NCBI RefSeq assembly: GCF_015694735.1
Contig: NZ_JADQDP010000003.1
Span: forward strand, 496,001 to 560,000
Origin: Hymenobacter properus
Lineage (GTDB): Bacteria; Bacteroidota; Bacteroidia; Cytophagales; Hymenobacteraceae
Length of the DNA stretch: 64,000 nucleotides
Direction of reading: 5' to 3'
The notes beneath the pieces were generated by a model. That model worked only from the letters and a program-made list of their open reading frames with translations. It did not search any database and was not told where the DNA came from. The first letter of the stretch is position 1, and each line of letters opens with the position of its first letter. Position numbers and translations under genes: made by a program. Of the stretch, positions 1-11,500 are shown piece after piece.

Positions 1-3000
1 TCGACGACGCAGGCCAACTACGACACGAGCAACGAAATTGGGGTGATTACCCCCAACCAAGTATACAACTTCGGCACCACGGCCACGGGCTGGGGCATTG
101 GGGGCAACTACCAGAGCGCCTTCAAGGTGGTGAACAACGTGGTGAACAACACGCTGAACTACGCCGGCGGCACCACGTCGGCCGTGGCTGCCAGCACCGT
201 CACCAGCACCTTGCGCGGCATCTACGGCAATGCCTGCCCCTCGGCCAACATCGACATCACGGGCAACACCGTGACCCTGGCCAGCGGCGGCACCACTTCG
301 CTGATGACGGGCATCGACAACGGCATCGGCAGCACGCCTGCTTCGAACACGGTCAACATCACGGGCAATACCGTGACGATGACCTACGCCACGGCCACCA
401 CGGCCACCATCACGGGCATTACCAACTCGGGAGGGGCGGCCACGGTGAACATCACCGGCAACACGGTGCAGAACTCGACGGCAGCGGCTGCCACCACGGC
501 CCCGTTCCTCGGCATCACCTCGTCGGCCGGTTCGGCCATCAACCTGAACAACAACACGGTGAGCAACAACGTCATTGCCGGCACCGGCACTATGACGCTG
601 ATTTCGTCGAGCCTGGTGGCGGCCGCTTCGCCGGTTAGCATCAGCAACAACACCATCACCAACAACAGCAAAACGCCCACCGGCACCTCATCCAGCGCCA
701 CGCTGCTGGGCATCACGCTGGGCTCGGCCCTGACCACCATCACCGGCAACACCATCACTAACAACAGCATCGTGACGGCGGGCTCCTCCACCACGGCGGG
801 CACGCTGGTGGGCATCAACAGTTCGGCTAGCTCCACGACCAGCGAGAACCTGTCGAACAACGTAGTAACAGGCCTGAGCATCAGCGGTACCAGCACGGCC
901 ACTACGCACGTGCTGCGCGGCATCCTGACGGCCTCCAACGGCTCGAGCGACGTGCAGACGCTGAACCAGAACACCATCGGCGGCTTAGCCATTGCCTCAG
1001 GCAGCGGCACAGTTACGGGCATTTCGGTGCCCAACGGCGGTGGCACGGGCAGCCTGCTCTCGCGCAACAAAATCTACGACCTGAGCGCCACCGGCGCGGC
1101 TGGCAGCGTCACGGGCCTGCTGATTTCGGCCGGCGGCACCTACGCCGTGGCCAACAACCTCATCGGCGACCTGCGGGCGCCCGCGGCCACCGGCCTGCTG
1201 GCCGTGACCGGCCTGAACGTGGCCGGCGGCACCGCCGTCAACGCCTACTTCAACACTCTCTACCTGAACGCCAGCAGCACGGGCGCCACCTTCGGCACCT
1301 CGGGCGTGTACCTGAACTCGACCACGACCACGCTGGACCTGCGCAACAACATCGTGGTGAACACGAGCACGGCTGCGGGCACGGGCGGCTACACCGTGGC
1401 CTTCCGCCGCACGAGCGGCACGGCCGGCACGGTGCCGAGCAACTACGCCACCACGTCGAACAACAACCTGTTCTACGCCGGCACGCCTTCGGCCACGAAC
1501 CTGATTTACGTGGAAGGCACCACCACGGCCACCAACGCCCAGCAAACCCTGGCGGCTTATAAAGCCTTCATGGTGAACCGCGACCAGCAAGCCGTGACCG
1601 AAAACCCGCCGTTTGCCAGCACCACCGGCACGGCGAGCAACTTCCTGCACATCGCCACGGGCACGGCCACGCAGGTGGAAAGCGCCGCCCTACCCATCAG
1701 CGGCTTTACCACCGACTTCGACGGCGACACCCGCAACGCCAGCACGCCCGACATCGGGGCCGATGAGGGCGCCTTTACCCCGCTGGACCTGACGGGCCCG
1801 GTTATCACGCTCACGCCCCTGACTGCCACGGCCAGCACGGCCAACCGCACGCTGGTGGCCACCATCTCCGACCCCAGCGGCGTTTCGACCACCACGGCAC
1901 CGCGGCTGTTCTACCGTAAAGGCACCAGCGGAACGTTCACCTCGGCGCTGGCCACCAGCACCAGCGGCAGCTCCTACACCTTCACGCTTGACTACGCCGC
2001 ACTGGGCGGGGTAACCGCCGGCGACGTCATTCAATACTACGTGGTGGCGCAGGACGTGCCGGGCAACGTGTCGTCGAACCCCTCGGGGGGCACCTACTCC
2101 ACCAACCCGGGGTCGGTGTACCAATACACCATCCTGCAGGGCCTGAGCGGCGTGTACTACGTGGGCACCAGCACCTCGCCCAACCCGGCCCGCACGTACG
2201 CCACCCTGACTGCTGCGGCCAATGCTTACTCGACCAGCGGCCTGACCGGGGCGGTTACCTTCCTGCTGCTCGACAACGCCTACTCGGCCGCTACGGGCGA
2301 AACCTTTCCCGTTGCCTTCTTCAACAACCCCGACGCCAGCGCTACCAACTCGCTGCTCATTAAGCCCAACACGGGTGCTACCCCGGTAGTGACGGCGGCA
2401 GGCAGCGTGCTGGTGCTGGCCAGCACCCGCTACGTGACCATCGACGGCTCGAACACGGCCAACGGCACCACGCGAGACCTGACGCTAACCAATACCACGC
2501 AGACGGCCAGCACCTACAGCCTGGGCCTGCTTTCGCAAACCGGCCAGGCCCAGGCCAACCAGTTTGCTACCATTCGCAACGTGAACGCCGTGGGCGGCGG
2601 GGCGACGACCAACGCAACCGTGGGCATTGCCATAGGCGGCGCCGACAACGACAACGTGACGCTGCAAAACAACAGCGTGCAAGGCGTGACGACCGGCATT
2701 CAGGCCTTCGGCTCGACCAACACCTCGGCAGGTGGGCTGGACAACCTGCTCATCACGGGCAACGTGGTGGGGCCGACGACGGCCGCTGCCGGGGCCAACA
2801 TCAACCAGTACGGCATTGTGGTGGCCAGCGCCCTGAGCCCGGTGGTGAGCCGCAACGAGGTGCAAAACATCGTGAACCCCACCGCTTCGTTCTCCGCGAA
2901 CATGACCGGCATTCTCATGCAGGACGTGCAAACCGGCGTGGTGACCCGCAACACGGTGCACAACCTGAACTACAATGGCACGAGCACCGCGAAGCTTTAC

Positions 3001-6000
3001 GGCATCTCGACGCAAGTTTCGACGAGCAGCTTCAACACCGCCGCCACGCCCTCGGCCATCCGCTTCGACAACAACCTGGTGTATGCCCTGAACTCGACGG
3101 CCACCAGCGCCTCGTGGAACACCAGCGGCATCAACAACAACGGTGGCTACGGCGACCAATACTACTACAACACGGTGTACCTGAGCGGCCAGCTCAGCAC
3201 CGGCACGGCCGGCTCGGCCGCGTTCAGCAACGGCAACGGCATCACCAGCACCGCCGCGGCTAACATTGACGTGCGCAACAACATTTTCAGCATCATCGGC
3301 GGCACGGGCGTGGCTAGCACGCCGCTCTACGCGCACTACACCACGCTGACCAGCTACACCGGCAGCACCCTGAACTACAACGACCTGTACGTGACCGTGG
3401 GCGGCACCAACGGCGTGGCCCGCATCGGCCGCATCAACGGCACCGACGCTACTACTCTGGCCGACTGGCGCACGGCCACCGGCCAGGAAGCCAACTCGGT
3501 GAGCGCCGACCCGGCCTTTGTGCAGGTGAGCACCACGCCCTACGACCTGCACCCCAGCGCCACGGCCATCAACAACGTGGCCACGCCCATTGCGGCCGTC
3601 ACGGTGGACTACACGGGTGCGGCTCGTGGTACGACGCCCGACATCGGCGCCTACGAATTCACCCCCGCCACCAACGACCTGAAGCCTGCCGCACTGGTGG
3701 GCCCGAGCGCCACGGGCTGCTACGGCGCGGCCGAGCCCGTTATCGTGCAGGTGCAAAACAACGGCACTTCGGTGCTGAACTTTGCCACGGCGCCTGCTAC
3801 CGTAACGGTAGTGGTGACGCTGCCGGGTGGCACTACCCAGACCTTCACGACTACCCTGAGCACCGGCACCCTGGCCGGCGGCGCCACGCAGAACATTACC
3901 CTGCCGGGCACGCTGAACATGACGGCGGTGGGCACCTACTCGTTCGCCATCACCGGCACGGTGCAGGGCGACGGCAACACCGCCAACGACAACCTAACGG
4001 CCACCCGCACGGTGGTGGGCGTGGCCACGCAGCCGCAGCTCGTCACCTTCACCGGCTTCACGGGTTCGAACCTGAGCACGGCGTTCCCGGGCTGGACGGA
4101 AGCCAGCGGCGCCACCCTGCCCGCCGGCACCACGTCGTCGTGGGTTTCCACGACAGGTGTGGGCGGCGCGAACAACACGACAGCCAAAATCAACTTGTTC
4201 AGCACGGGCAAGAACGAGTGGATTGTATCGCCCAAGTTCCTGGCCACCAACTCCACGGTGCTCACGTTTGACGCCGGCCTGACCGACTACAACGCCGCTA
4301 CGGCCGACCCGGCTGGTATGACCGGCACCGACGACTTCGTGGAAGTGCGCATCTCGACGGACTGCGGCGCCACCTTCGCCCGCATCCCGGCTTTCGCGCA
4401 GTTCAACGCGGCCAACCAGCCCAGCAACGGCAGCCTGACCAACTACTCCATCAACCTGGGCGCCTACGCCGGGCAGCAAATCATCCTCGGCTTCTTCGCT
4501 TCGGAAGGCACCGTGGATGACACCCCGGACTACGACTTCCACCTCGACAACATCAACGTAAACAGCCCGCTGCCCATCGACTTGACGCCGGTGGCGCTGG
4601 TAACGCCCACCGCTACGCAGGCGTGCTACAGCAACGCCGAAACTGTGAGCGTGAGCGTGCGCAACTTCGGCACCCAGACGCTGGACTTCGCCGTGAACCC
4701 CGCCACCGTGACGGCCGTGGTGACCACGCCCAGCGGCTCGCAGACCCTGACGGGCACGGTGAGCAGCGGCACGCTGGCTCCGAACGCCTTGCAAACCGTG
4801 ACGCTGACCCCTACGCTGAACATGGCGGCCGTGGGTACTTACTCGTTCGCCATCACGGCCACCGTGACCGGCGACCAGGTAACCAGCAACGACGTACTGG
4901 CCACTGTGACGCGCACTGTGGCCGCCCCGGTAGCCGGCACCGTCTCGACGCCCATCAACTCGCTCTGCATCAGCGGCACGACCACCCTGACGCTGACTGG
5001 TGCCGCCAACGGCAACATCCAGTGGCAGCAGTCGACCGACAACACGACCTTCACCGACATCAGCGGCGCCACCTCGGCTACGTTCACCACGCCGGTGCTC
5101 ACCAGCACCACCTATTTCCGGGCTCAGGTGCGGTGCGGCACCCAAACCGCTACCAGCAACGTGAGCACCATCACGGTGAACAACCCGCTGGTGACGGCAA
5201 CGAACACGCCGGTTAGCGTATGCTCGGGCAGTACGGCCACCCTGACGGCCACGGCCAGCACGGGAGCTAACATCCGCTTCTTCAGCACCGCCACGGGCGG
5301 CACGCCTTTGGCCACGACCACGCCCGGCACCTACACCACGCCGGCCCTCACGGCCAATACCACCTACTACGCCGAAGCCTTCACGGGCAGCCCCAGCGTG
5401 GCCGGCCTGGCCGACAACAACGCCAGCAATGGCACCTACTCGCAGTCGACTGCCACGGACTACCCCTTGGGCTTTGCCGTAACGCAGGCCGGCATACTGA
5501 CTTCGGTTGATGTGTACCCGACTGCAGCCGGCGCCCTCACCATCCGGCTGTACAGCGTGAGTGGTTCGCAGCCTGCGGGCACCTCCACGGCCGTAGCCGG
5601 CAGCGACGTGACCATCACGGTGACGGCCGCGCAAGTGGGCACCCGCGTAACGGTACCGCTGAACTACGTCCTGACCCCGGGCGACTACAAGCTGTCGAAC
5701 TTCGCCGGCGGCCTGGGCCGCTTCAGCACCTACTCGGGTACCTACCCGCTGAACTCGGCTGATGGCGTGCTGTCGGTGAAAGGGTCGTACACGTTCTTCA
5801 GCTCGACCTCGTATTCGAACACCACCTACAACAGCTTCTTCAACCTGACCTTCACCAACGAGTGCGCCGCTGCCACCCGCACGGCTATACAGGTGAACGT
5901 GACGGCGCCGGCCACGGCCAGCTTCCCGGCTGCTACGGCCAGCACCTGCGGCACGTCGGCCTACACCCTGGCCGGCACGGTGGGCGGCTCGGCCACAGCC

Positions 6001-8169
6001 GGCACCTACACTACGAGCGGCACGGGCACGTTCTCGCCCAACGCCACCACGCTTGGTGCCACCTACACGCCTTCGGCTGCTGATGTGGCCGCCGGCACCG
6101 TGACCATCACGCTGACCTCGACCGCTGTGGGCACCTGCCCCACCGCCACGGCCACCCTGGCCCTGAGCATCAGCCCCGCCCCGGTGGCTTCGTTCAGCTA
6201 CCCCGCGGCTACGACCTACTGCGCAGGCAGCACCAGCACCGTAACGCCCACGCTGGGCACGGGTGCTACCGCTGGCACGTTCAGCTCGACCTCGGGCCTG
6301 AGCATTGACCCAGTTTCTGGTATCATCAACCTGGCAAACTCGACGGCTGGCACTTACACCGTGACCAACACGGTGGCGGCCAGCGGTGCTTGCGCGGCCG
6401 CTACGGCAACCGCCACGGTTACCATTGCTCCGGCTACCTCGGCGGCGTTTGCCTACGCTACGGGCACCTTCTGCGCCAGTGGCTCGAACCCCACCCCCAC
6501 GGTGACGGGCACGGCGGGCGGCACGTTCAGCTCGACTACCGGCCTGAGCATTAATGCCACGACGGGTGCCATCAACCTGAGCGCTTCGACCGTGGGTACC
6601 TACACCGTGACGTACACGGTGGCCGGCGCCTGCGGCACTTCGGCCACGGCTTCGGTGACCATCACGGCGGCTCCGGTGGCTTCGTTCAGCTACCCGACCA
6701 CTACCACGTACTGCGCGGGCAGCACCAGCACGGTTTCGCCCACGCTGGGCACGGGCGCTTCGGCCGGTACGTTCTCCTCGACCACGGGCCTGACGATTGA
6801 CGCCACCACGGGTGCTATCAACCTGGCTACCTCGACGGCCGGCACCTACACCGTGACCAACACCATTGCCGCCTCGGGCTCCTGCACCGCGGCCACGGCC
6901 ACGGCTACGGTAACCATCGCACCGGCTACTTCGGCGGTGTTTGCTTACTCGGGCGCCACGTTCTGCGCTACGGGTACCAACCCGACGCCGACCGTGACGG
7001 GCACGGCGGGCGGCACGTTCAGCTCGACTACCGGCCTGAGCATTAATGCCACGACGGGTGCCATCAACCTGAGCGCCTCCACGCCCGGCACTTACACTGT
7101 GACGTACACGGTAACGGGCGGTTGTGGCAGCAGCAGCACCCAATCGGTGACCATTACTTCGGGTCAGGTGGCCACCTTCAGCTACGGCACCACGCCCACG
7201 TTCTGCGTGAGCGGCACCACGGCCCCGGCCGTCGTGCTGGGCACGGGCGCCACGGCCGGCACGTTCTCGTCGACCACGGGCCTGACCATTAATGCCACCA
7301 CGGGCGCCATCACGCTCTCGTCCTCGACGCCGGGCACCTACACGGTGACCAACACCGTAGCTGCCTCGGGCGGCTGCGCCGCCGCAACGGCCACCACGAC
7401 AGTGACCATCACGGCGGCTCCGGTGGCCACGTTCAGCTACGCCACTTCGGCCGGCTGCGTGGGCAGCACCAGCGCCGTGACGCCCACACTGGGCACGGGC
7501 GCTTCGGCTGGCACGTTCAGCTCGACCACGGGCCTGACGATTAACGCCACCACGGGTGCCATCAACCTGGCTACCTCGACGGCCGGTACCTACACCGTGA
7601 CCAACACGGTGGCCGCTGCTGGCGGCTGTGCGGCGGCTACGGCCACGGCCACCTTCACGGTGAACCCGCGCCCGGCCACGCCCACCATCACCCCGGCCTA
7701 CAACGGCTCGACCACCACGCTCACCTCGAGCGCGGCCACGGGCAACCAGTGGTACCTGGGCCCGAACCAAGTGCCCGGTGCCACCGGCCAGACCCTGGTG
7801 CTCACCGGCCTGCCGGCTCAGCTGGGCTCGTACACCGTGACGACGACCAACGCCAACGGCTGCGTGTCGCTGCCTTCTGCTCCGCTCGTGGTGACGTCGG
7901 CTAAGAACGGCATTGCCGGGGCCAGCCTGCGTCTCTACCCCAACCCCACCCCGAACGGCCAGGTGACCCTGGAGCTCACCGGCTACCGCCTGGCTACTCA
8001 ACTCACGGTGCTGGACGCCCTGGGCCGCGTGGTGGCGAGCGAGCTGCTGCCGGCTAACGCAGGCACCGCTACCCACGCCCTCGACCTGACGGGCATGGCC
8101 ACGGGTGTGTACATGCTGCGCCTGAGCAACACCGACGGCGTGGAAACCCGCCGACTGGTGCGCGAGTAA
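1..8169 (+). CDS. Giant secreted T9SS type A cargo protein, beta-helix and Ig-like repeats (5' partial)
   Basis: The reading frame is open from the left edge, so the true start and signal peptide lie outside; about 2,722 residues are visible. Residues 1-580 are Asn/Thr-rich repeats of the NITGNTVT kind, typical of right-handed parallel beta-helices, closing with PDIGADEG. A second beta-helix block covers about 715-1225 and ends in PDIGAYEF. CARDB-like beta-sandwich segments, a choice-of-anchor-J-like segment (about 1345-1525) and Ig-like segments follow. Six repeats of about 80 residues span nt 6180-7660. The last 80 residues (LRLYPNPTPNG ... ending RRLVRE) form a type A T9SS sorting domain, so the protein should cross the outer membrane by T9SS and be surface-anchored or released. 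An adhesin or matrix role is inferred from architecture only. The next gene is a paralogue, and a strong terminator follows. Confidence 0.9.
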   Translation, partial: STTQANYDTSNEIGVITPNQVYNFGTTATGWGIGGNYQSAFKVVNNVVNNTLNYAGGTTSAVAASTVTSTLRGIYGNACPSANIDITGNTVTLASGGTTSLMTGIDNGIGSTPASNTVNITGNTVTMTYATATTATITGITNSGGAATVNITGNTVQNSTAAAATTAPFLGITSSAGSAINLNNNTVSNNVIAGTGTMTLISSSLVAAASPVSISNNTITNNSKTPTGTSSSATLLGITLGSALTTITGNTITNNSIVTAGSSTTAGTLVGINSSASSTTSENLSNNVVTGLSISGTSTATTHVLRGILTASNGSSDVQTLNQNTIGGLAIASGSGTVTGISVPNGGGTGSLLSRNKIYDLSATGAAGSVTGLLISAGGTYAVANNLIGDLRAPAATGLLAVTGLNVAGGTAVNAYFNTLYLNASSTGATFGTSGVYLNSTTTTLDLRNNIVVNTSTAAGTGGYTVAFRRTSGTAGTVPSNYATTSNNNLFYAGTPSATNLIYVEGTTTATNAQQTLAAYKAFMVNRDQQAVTENPPFASTTGTASNFLHIATGTATQVESAALPISGFTTDFDGDTRNASTPDIGADEGAFTPLDLTGPVITLTPLTATASTANRTLVATISDPSGVSTTTAPRLFYRKGTSGTFTSALATSTSGSSYTFTLDYAALGGVTAGDVIQYYVVAQDVPGNVSSNPSGGTYSTNPGSVYQYTILQGLSGVYYVGTSTSPNPARTYATLTAAANAYSTSGLTGAVTFLLLDNAYSAATGETFPVAFFNNPDASATNSLLIKPNTGATPVVTAAGSVLVLASTRYVTIDGSNTANGTTRDLTLTNTTQTASTYSLGLLSQTGQAQANQFATIRNVNAVGGGATTNATVGIAIGGADNDNVTLQNNSVQGVTTGIQAFGSTNTSAGGLDNLLITGNVVGPTTAAAGANINQYGIVVASALSPVVSRNEVQNIVNPTASFSANMTGILMQDVQTGVVTRNTVHNLNYNGTSTAKLYGISTQVSTSSFNTAATPSAIRFDNNLVYALNSTATSASWNTSGINNNGGYGDQYYYNTVYLSGQLSTGTAGSAAFSNGNGITSTAAANIDVRNNIFSIIGGTGVASTPLYAHYTTLTSYTGSTLNYNDLYVTVGGTNGVARIGRINGTDATTLADWRTATGQEANSVSADPAFVQVSTTPYDLHPSATAINNVATPIAAVTVDYTGAARGTTPDIGAYEFTPATNDLKPAALVGPSATGCYGAAEPVIVQVQNNGTSVLNFATAPATVTVVVTLPGGTTQTFTTTLSTGTLAGGATQNITLPGTLNMTAVGTYSFAITGTVQGDGNTANDNLTATRTVVGVATQPQLVTFTGFTGSNLSTAFPGWTEASGATLPAGTTSSWVSTTGVGGANNTTAKINLFSTGKNEWIVSPKFLATNSTVLTFDAGLTDYNAATADPAGMTGTDDFVEVRISTDCGATFARIPAFAQFNAANQPSNGSLTNYSINLGAYAGQQIILGFFASEGTVDDTPDYDFHLDNINVNSPLPIDLTPVALVTPTATQACYSNAETVSVSVRNFGTQTLDFAVNPATVTAVVTTPSGSQTLTGTVSSGTLAPNALQTVTLTPTLNMAAVGTYSFAITATVTGDQVTSNDVLATVTRTVAAPVAGTVSTPINSLCISGTTTLTLTGAANGNIQWQQSTDNTTFTDISGATSATFTTPVLTSTTYFRAQVRCGTQTATSNVSTITVNNPLVTATNTPVSVCSGSTATLTATASTGANIRFFSTATGGTPLATTTPGTYTTPALTANTTYYAEAFTGSPSVAGLADNNASNGTYSQSTATDYPLGFAVTQAGILTSVDVYPTAAGALTIRLYSVSGSQPAGTSTAVAGSDVTITVTAAQVGTRVTVPLNYVLTPGDYKLSNFAGGLGRFSTYSGTYPLNSADGVLSVKGSYTFFSSTSYSNTTYNSFFNLTFTNECAAATRTAIQVNVTAPATASFPAATASTCGTSAYTLAGTVGGSATAGTYTTSGTGTFSPNATTLGATYTPSAADVAAGTVTITLTSTAVGTCPTATATLALSISPAPVASFSYPAATTYCAGSTSTVTPTLGTGATAGTFSSTSGLSIDPVSGIINLANSTAGTYTVTNTVAASGACAAATATATVTIAPATSAAFAYATGTFCASGSNPTPTVTGTAGGTFSSTTGLSINATTGAINLSASTVGTYTVTYTVAGACGTSATASVTITAAPVASFSYPTTTTYCAGSTSTVSPTLGTGASAGTFSSTTGLTIDATTGAINLATSTAGTYTVTNTIAASGSCTAATATATVTIAPATSAVFAYSGATFCATGTNPTPTVTGTAGGTFSSTTGLSINATTGAINLSASTPGTYTVTYTVTGGCGSSSTQSVTITSGQVATFSYGTTPTFCVSGTTAPAVVLGTGATAGTFSSTTGLTINATTGAITLSSSTPGTYTVTNTVAASGGCAAATATTTVTITAAPVATFSYATSAGCVGSTSAVTPTLGTGASAGTFSSTTGLTINATTGAINLATSTAGTYTVTNTVAAAGGCAAATATATFTVNPRPATPTITPAYNGSTTTLTSSAATGNQWYLGPNQVPGATGQTLVLTGLPAQLGSYTVTTTNANGCVSLPSAPLVVTSAKNGIAGASLRLYPNPTPNGQVTLELTGYRLATQLTVLDALGRVVASELLPANAGTATHALDLTGMATGVYMLRLSNTDGVETRRLVRE
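6178..7662 (+). repeat. Six in-frame tandem domain repeats inside the giant T9SS protein
   Basis: Units of about 240-258 bp begin near 6181, 6431, 6674, 6922, 7162 and 7420. Each encodes a Cys-containing Ig-like segment with the core GTFSSTTGLSINATTGAINL and a GTYTVT strand. Units 1/2 and 3/4 form an alternating A-B pair (PVASFSYP type, then ATSAAFAY type), so the higher-order period is about 490 bp; the last two units are A-like. An 83-bp stretch is identical between unit 2 (6502-6584) and unit 4 (6994-7076). Confidence 0.9.
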
Positions 8170-8190
8170 CCACTCGGGTTTGCGAATTGA

Positions 8191-8221
8191 AAATCCCCGC
8201 CGGCGTTACCGGCGGGGATTT
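8191..8221 (+). terminator. Rho-independent terminator after the first giant cargo gene
   Basis: A 13-bp perfect stem (8191-8203 with 8209-8221) around the loop CGTTA, with a T-rich tail, starts 21 bp after the stop codon. Confidence 0.9.
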
Positions 8222-8560
8222 TTGCTTTTTGGCCTGCCACCTCGCGGCATTGACCCATCCATATAGCTTTCGGCGCCGCCACTGTCTGCGAAGGGCGAAC
8301 GTGCCCCGGCCAGGCCGGCGGCCTCTGTGCTCGCGTTCCGACCGGTACCAAATGCAGAAAAACCGAATGGCAGAAGCACGGCGAATAACGAAGCATGGCG
8401 CGTTTCAAACCAGGACGTTGCCGCAGAAAATCAGACGTTTTTTCTTACATTCCAATGGAGTATGAGAATAGTTCTTAATTTACGTCTCATTCGGGCCAAT
8501 TGGCTCTTGCTTCAACCCTTACCGTTTCCATCCCCTTCTCTCACCAAATTTTTCATTTTC
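8222..8560. other. Gene-free gap between the two giant cargo genes
   Basis: With the preceding terminator this is a 391-bp gap. It becomes AT-rich over the last 120 bp, as expected for a promoter and leader of the downstream gene, but I find no exact TAnnTTTG element on the plus strand. Open frames reading through here look like extensions of neighbouring frames without coding character. Confidence 0.6.
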
Positions 8561-11500
8561 ATGCACACACCTTTACATTCTTCCGGCTCTGGCTGGGCGC
8601 GGACCCGGCGCAACTGGGCCCGTGCGGTAGCGGCCCTGGCCCTGCCCCTGTTGGGCATGGCGAGCGCCCAGGCGCAAAGCGTTGCCAACTACACTTTTGC
8701 GGCCAGCACAGGCACTTTCACACCGCTGAGCGGGGGCACGGTGGCTACGGCCTCGTCAACCGATGACGGCGTGACGGCCGTGCAGCCTATCGGCTTCACT
8801 TTTATCTACAACGGCCTGGCTTACACCACGTTTTCGGCCAGCACCAATGGATTCCTGGGCTTGGGCGGCCAGGTGACCAGCAACGCCGGCAACAACCTGA
8901 GCACCGGTACCGGCGTGCGGCCCTTCATCGCCCCGCTCTGGGACGACCTGCAGCTGACCACCGCCAGCGACATTTCCTACGCCACCACGGGCACGGCCGG
9001 CAGCCGGGTGCTGACCGTGGAATGGCTGAATGAGAAGTGGAACTACCAGGCCACCGCAGCCGTGGTTTCGTTTCAGGCCAAGCTCTACGAAGCCGACGGA
9101 CACATTGAGTTTGTGTACCGGTCCGAGGCAGGTACCTACAACGCCGGCTCCACGGGCGGCGCGTCGGTGGGCATCACCGGCGTGGGCACGGGCGCGGGCA
9201 ACTTCTTGTCGCTGAGCGACCTGGTGGCAGCCCCCACGGCGAGCTCCACCACCGAAACGACTGCCATCACCACCAAGCCGGCCACTGGCCAGGTGTACAC
9301 CTTTACGCCGGCCGGCGGCGCCGTGCTGGCGCCCTCGGGCCTCACCTTCAGCGCCATTACCACCACGGGCGGCACGGTTACCTTCACCGACAACTCGACC
9401 AACGAGTACGGTTTTGCCGTGACCATTACGCCTACGGCGGGCGGCACGGCTACCACCACCATCGTGCCCTCGACCACTACCGCCGGCACGAGCACGACCT
9501 ACTCGACTACTTTTTCCAACCTGTCGGCCAACACCGGCTACACCGTGCAGGTGGTGGCGCTGGGCCAGGGCCAGGGCAGCCCCGCGGGCACGGGCACGTT
9601 CACGACGCAGGCCGGCGCTACGCTGAGCGGCACCTACTACGTGGGCACCAGCACGTCGCCTCAGCCCACGCGCACCTACGCCACCCTCACCGCCGCGGCA
9701 TCCGCTTACAACACGGCTACGCTGGCGGGCGCGGTGACGTTTGTGCTGCTGGACAACTCCTACAGCACGGCCGAAACCTTTCCCATTGTGTTTGGCAACA
9801 ATACGACTGCCAGCGCGACTAATACGCTGACCATTCGGCCGAACACCGGCGTTACGTCGACCATCACTTCGGCGGCTTCAGCGCTGGCCTTTTTGAACGC
9901 CCGCTACATCATTCTCGACGGGTCTAACACCGCTGGCAGTGCTACCCGCAACCTCACCGTGACTAGCACTAGCGCCACGGCAGGCGCCTATGGCATCGGC
10001 CTCATTAGCACGGCCTCCACGGGCCCGGGCAATCAGTTTGTGACGGTGCGCAACGCCAACGTGGTGAGCGGCAGCAACACGGTGGGCACCTTCGGCATTT
10101 ACGTGGGCAACGGCCCTGACAACGACAACGTGACCCTGACCAACAACAGCGTGCAGGGCAGCTACTACGGGATTTATGCCTTTGGTTCGGCCACTGCTTC
10201 GGCCGGCGGCATGGACAACTTTGTGGTGAGCAACAACGTGGTGGGCCCAGCTACGGCTGCTTCGGCCACCAACATCGGCCTGTGGGGCATCTTCGTTTCA
10301 AACGCGGTGGCCCCGGCCATCACGTCGAACGAAGTGCAAAACGTGCGGGGTGCTAATACCAACAACCTCTACGGTATTTACCTGGTCGACACCAAAAATG
10401 CCGTAGTGAGCCGCAACTCGGTTCACAACCTGGCTTACACGGGCACTAGCACCTATAAGGTATGGGCCATTAACTCGCAGCAAGCCAATCTCTCGACGGC
10501 CGCTAACCCCAGCGCCGTGCGCCTCGACAACAACTTGCTGTATAACATCAACTCGACCACTGCCAGCGCGACGTGGAATACGGTGGGCATCAACCTGGGC
10601 GGCGGCTACGGCGACCAGATTGTGTACAACACGGTGTACCTGAGCGGGCAGCTGAGCGCGGCCGGCGGCACGGCCGGCTCGGCCGCCTTCGCCAACGGTA
10701 ACCCCAGCGTATCGACCACCGCAACGAACATCGACGTGCGCAACAACATCTTCAGCATTATCGGCGGCACGGGCGGCTCGGCTACCACGCCGCTGTATGC
10801 CCACTACGAGCAGGGCACAGCCATCACGGGCAGCACCCTGAACTACAACGACCTGTACGTGACCACCGGCGCCACCGGCGCCGCCCGCATCGGCCGCCTC
10901 AACGGCACCGACGCTACTACTCTGGCCGCCTGGCAAACCGCTACCGGCCAGGAGGCTAACTCACTGAGCGTAGACCCGCAGTTTGTGCAAACCACGACGG
11001 TGCCCTTCGACCTGACGCCCACCAACTCGGCCCTCAATAACGTGGGCACGCCCATCACGGGTGTAACGGTAGACTTCACCGGCGCTACCCGCAGCACCAC
11101 GCCCGACATTGGCGCGTACGAATTCACGGTAGTGGCCGTCGACATCGCGGCCGCAGGCCTGGTGGCCCCGGCAGTAGCTGGCACCTCGGGCGCCTGCTAC
11201 GGCTCGGCCGAAGCCGTCACGGTGAGCATCCGCAACGCGGGTTCGGCTGCACTCAACTTTGCTACGACGCCTGCCACTATCACGGTGGTGGTGACCGGCC
11301 CCACCGGCGTGGCCACCCAGACGCTGACCTACACGCTGAACACCGGCACGCTGGCCGGCGGCGCCACCCTGAACGTGCCGCTGACCGGCGCGGGCACTAC
11401 GGTGAACCTCTCGACGGTGGGCTCCTACTCGTTTGCCATCACGGCCAGTGTGGCCGGCGATGCCAACGCCGCCAACAACACCCTGACGCCCAACCCCACC

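Noticed and set aside
3994..8076. Very long antisense open frame of 1,360 codons opposite the giant cargo gene
   Set aside because: High GC at third positions removes stops from the opposite strand. The translation is a low-complexity Arg/Gly/Ala/His run with no domain, and the plus-strand frame has clear secreted-protein features.
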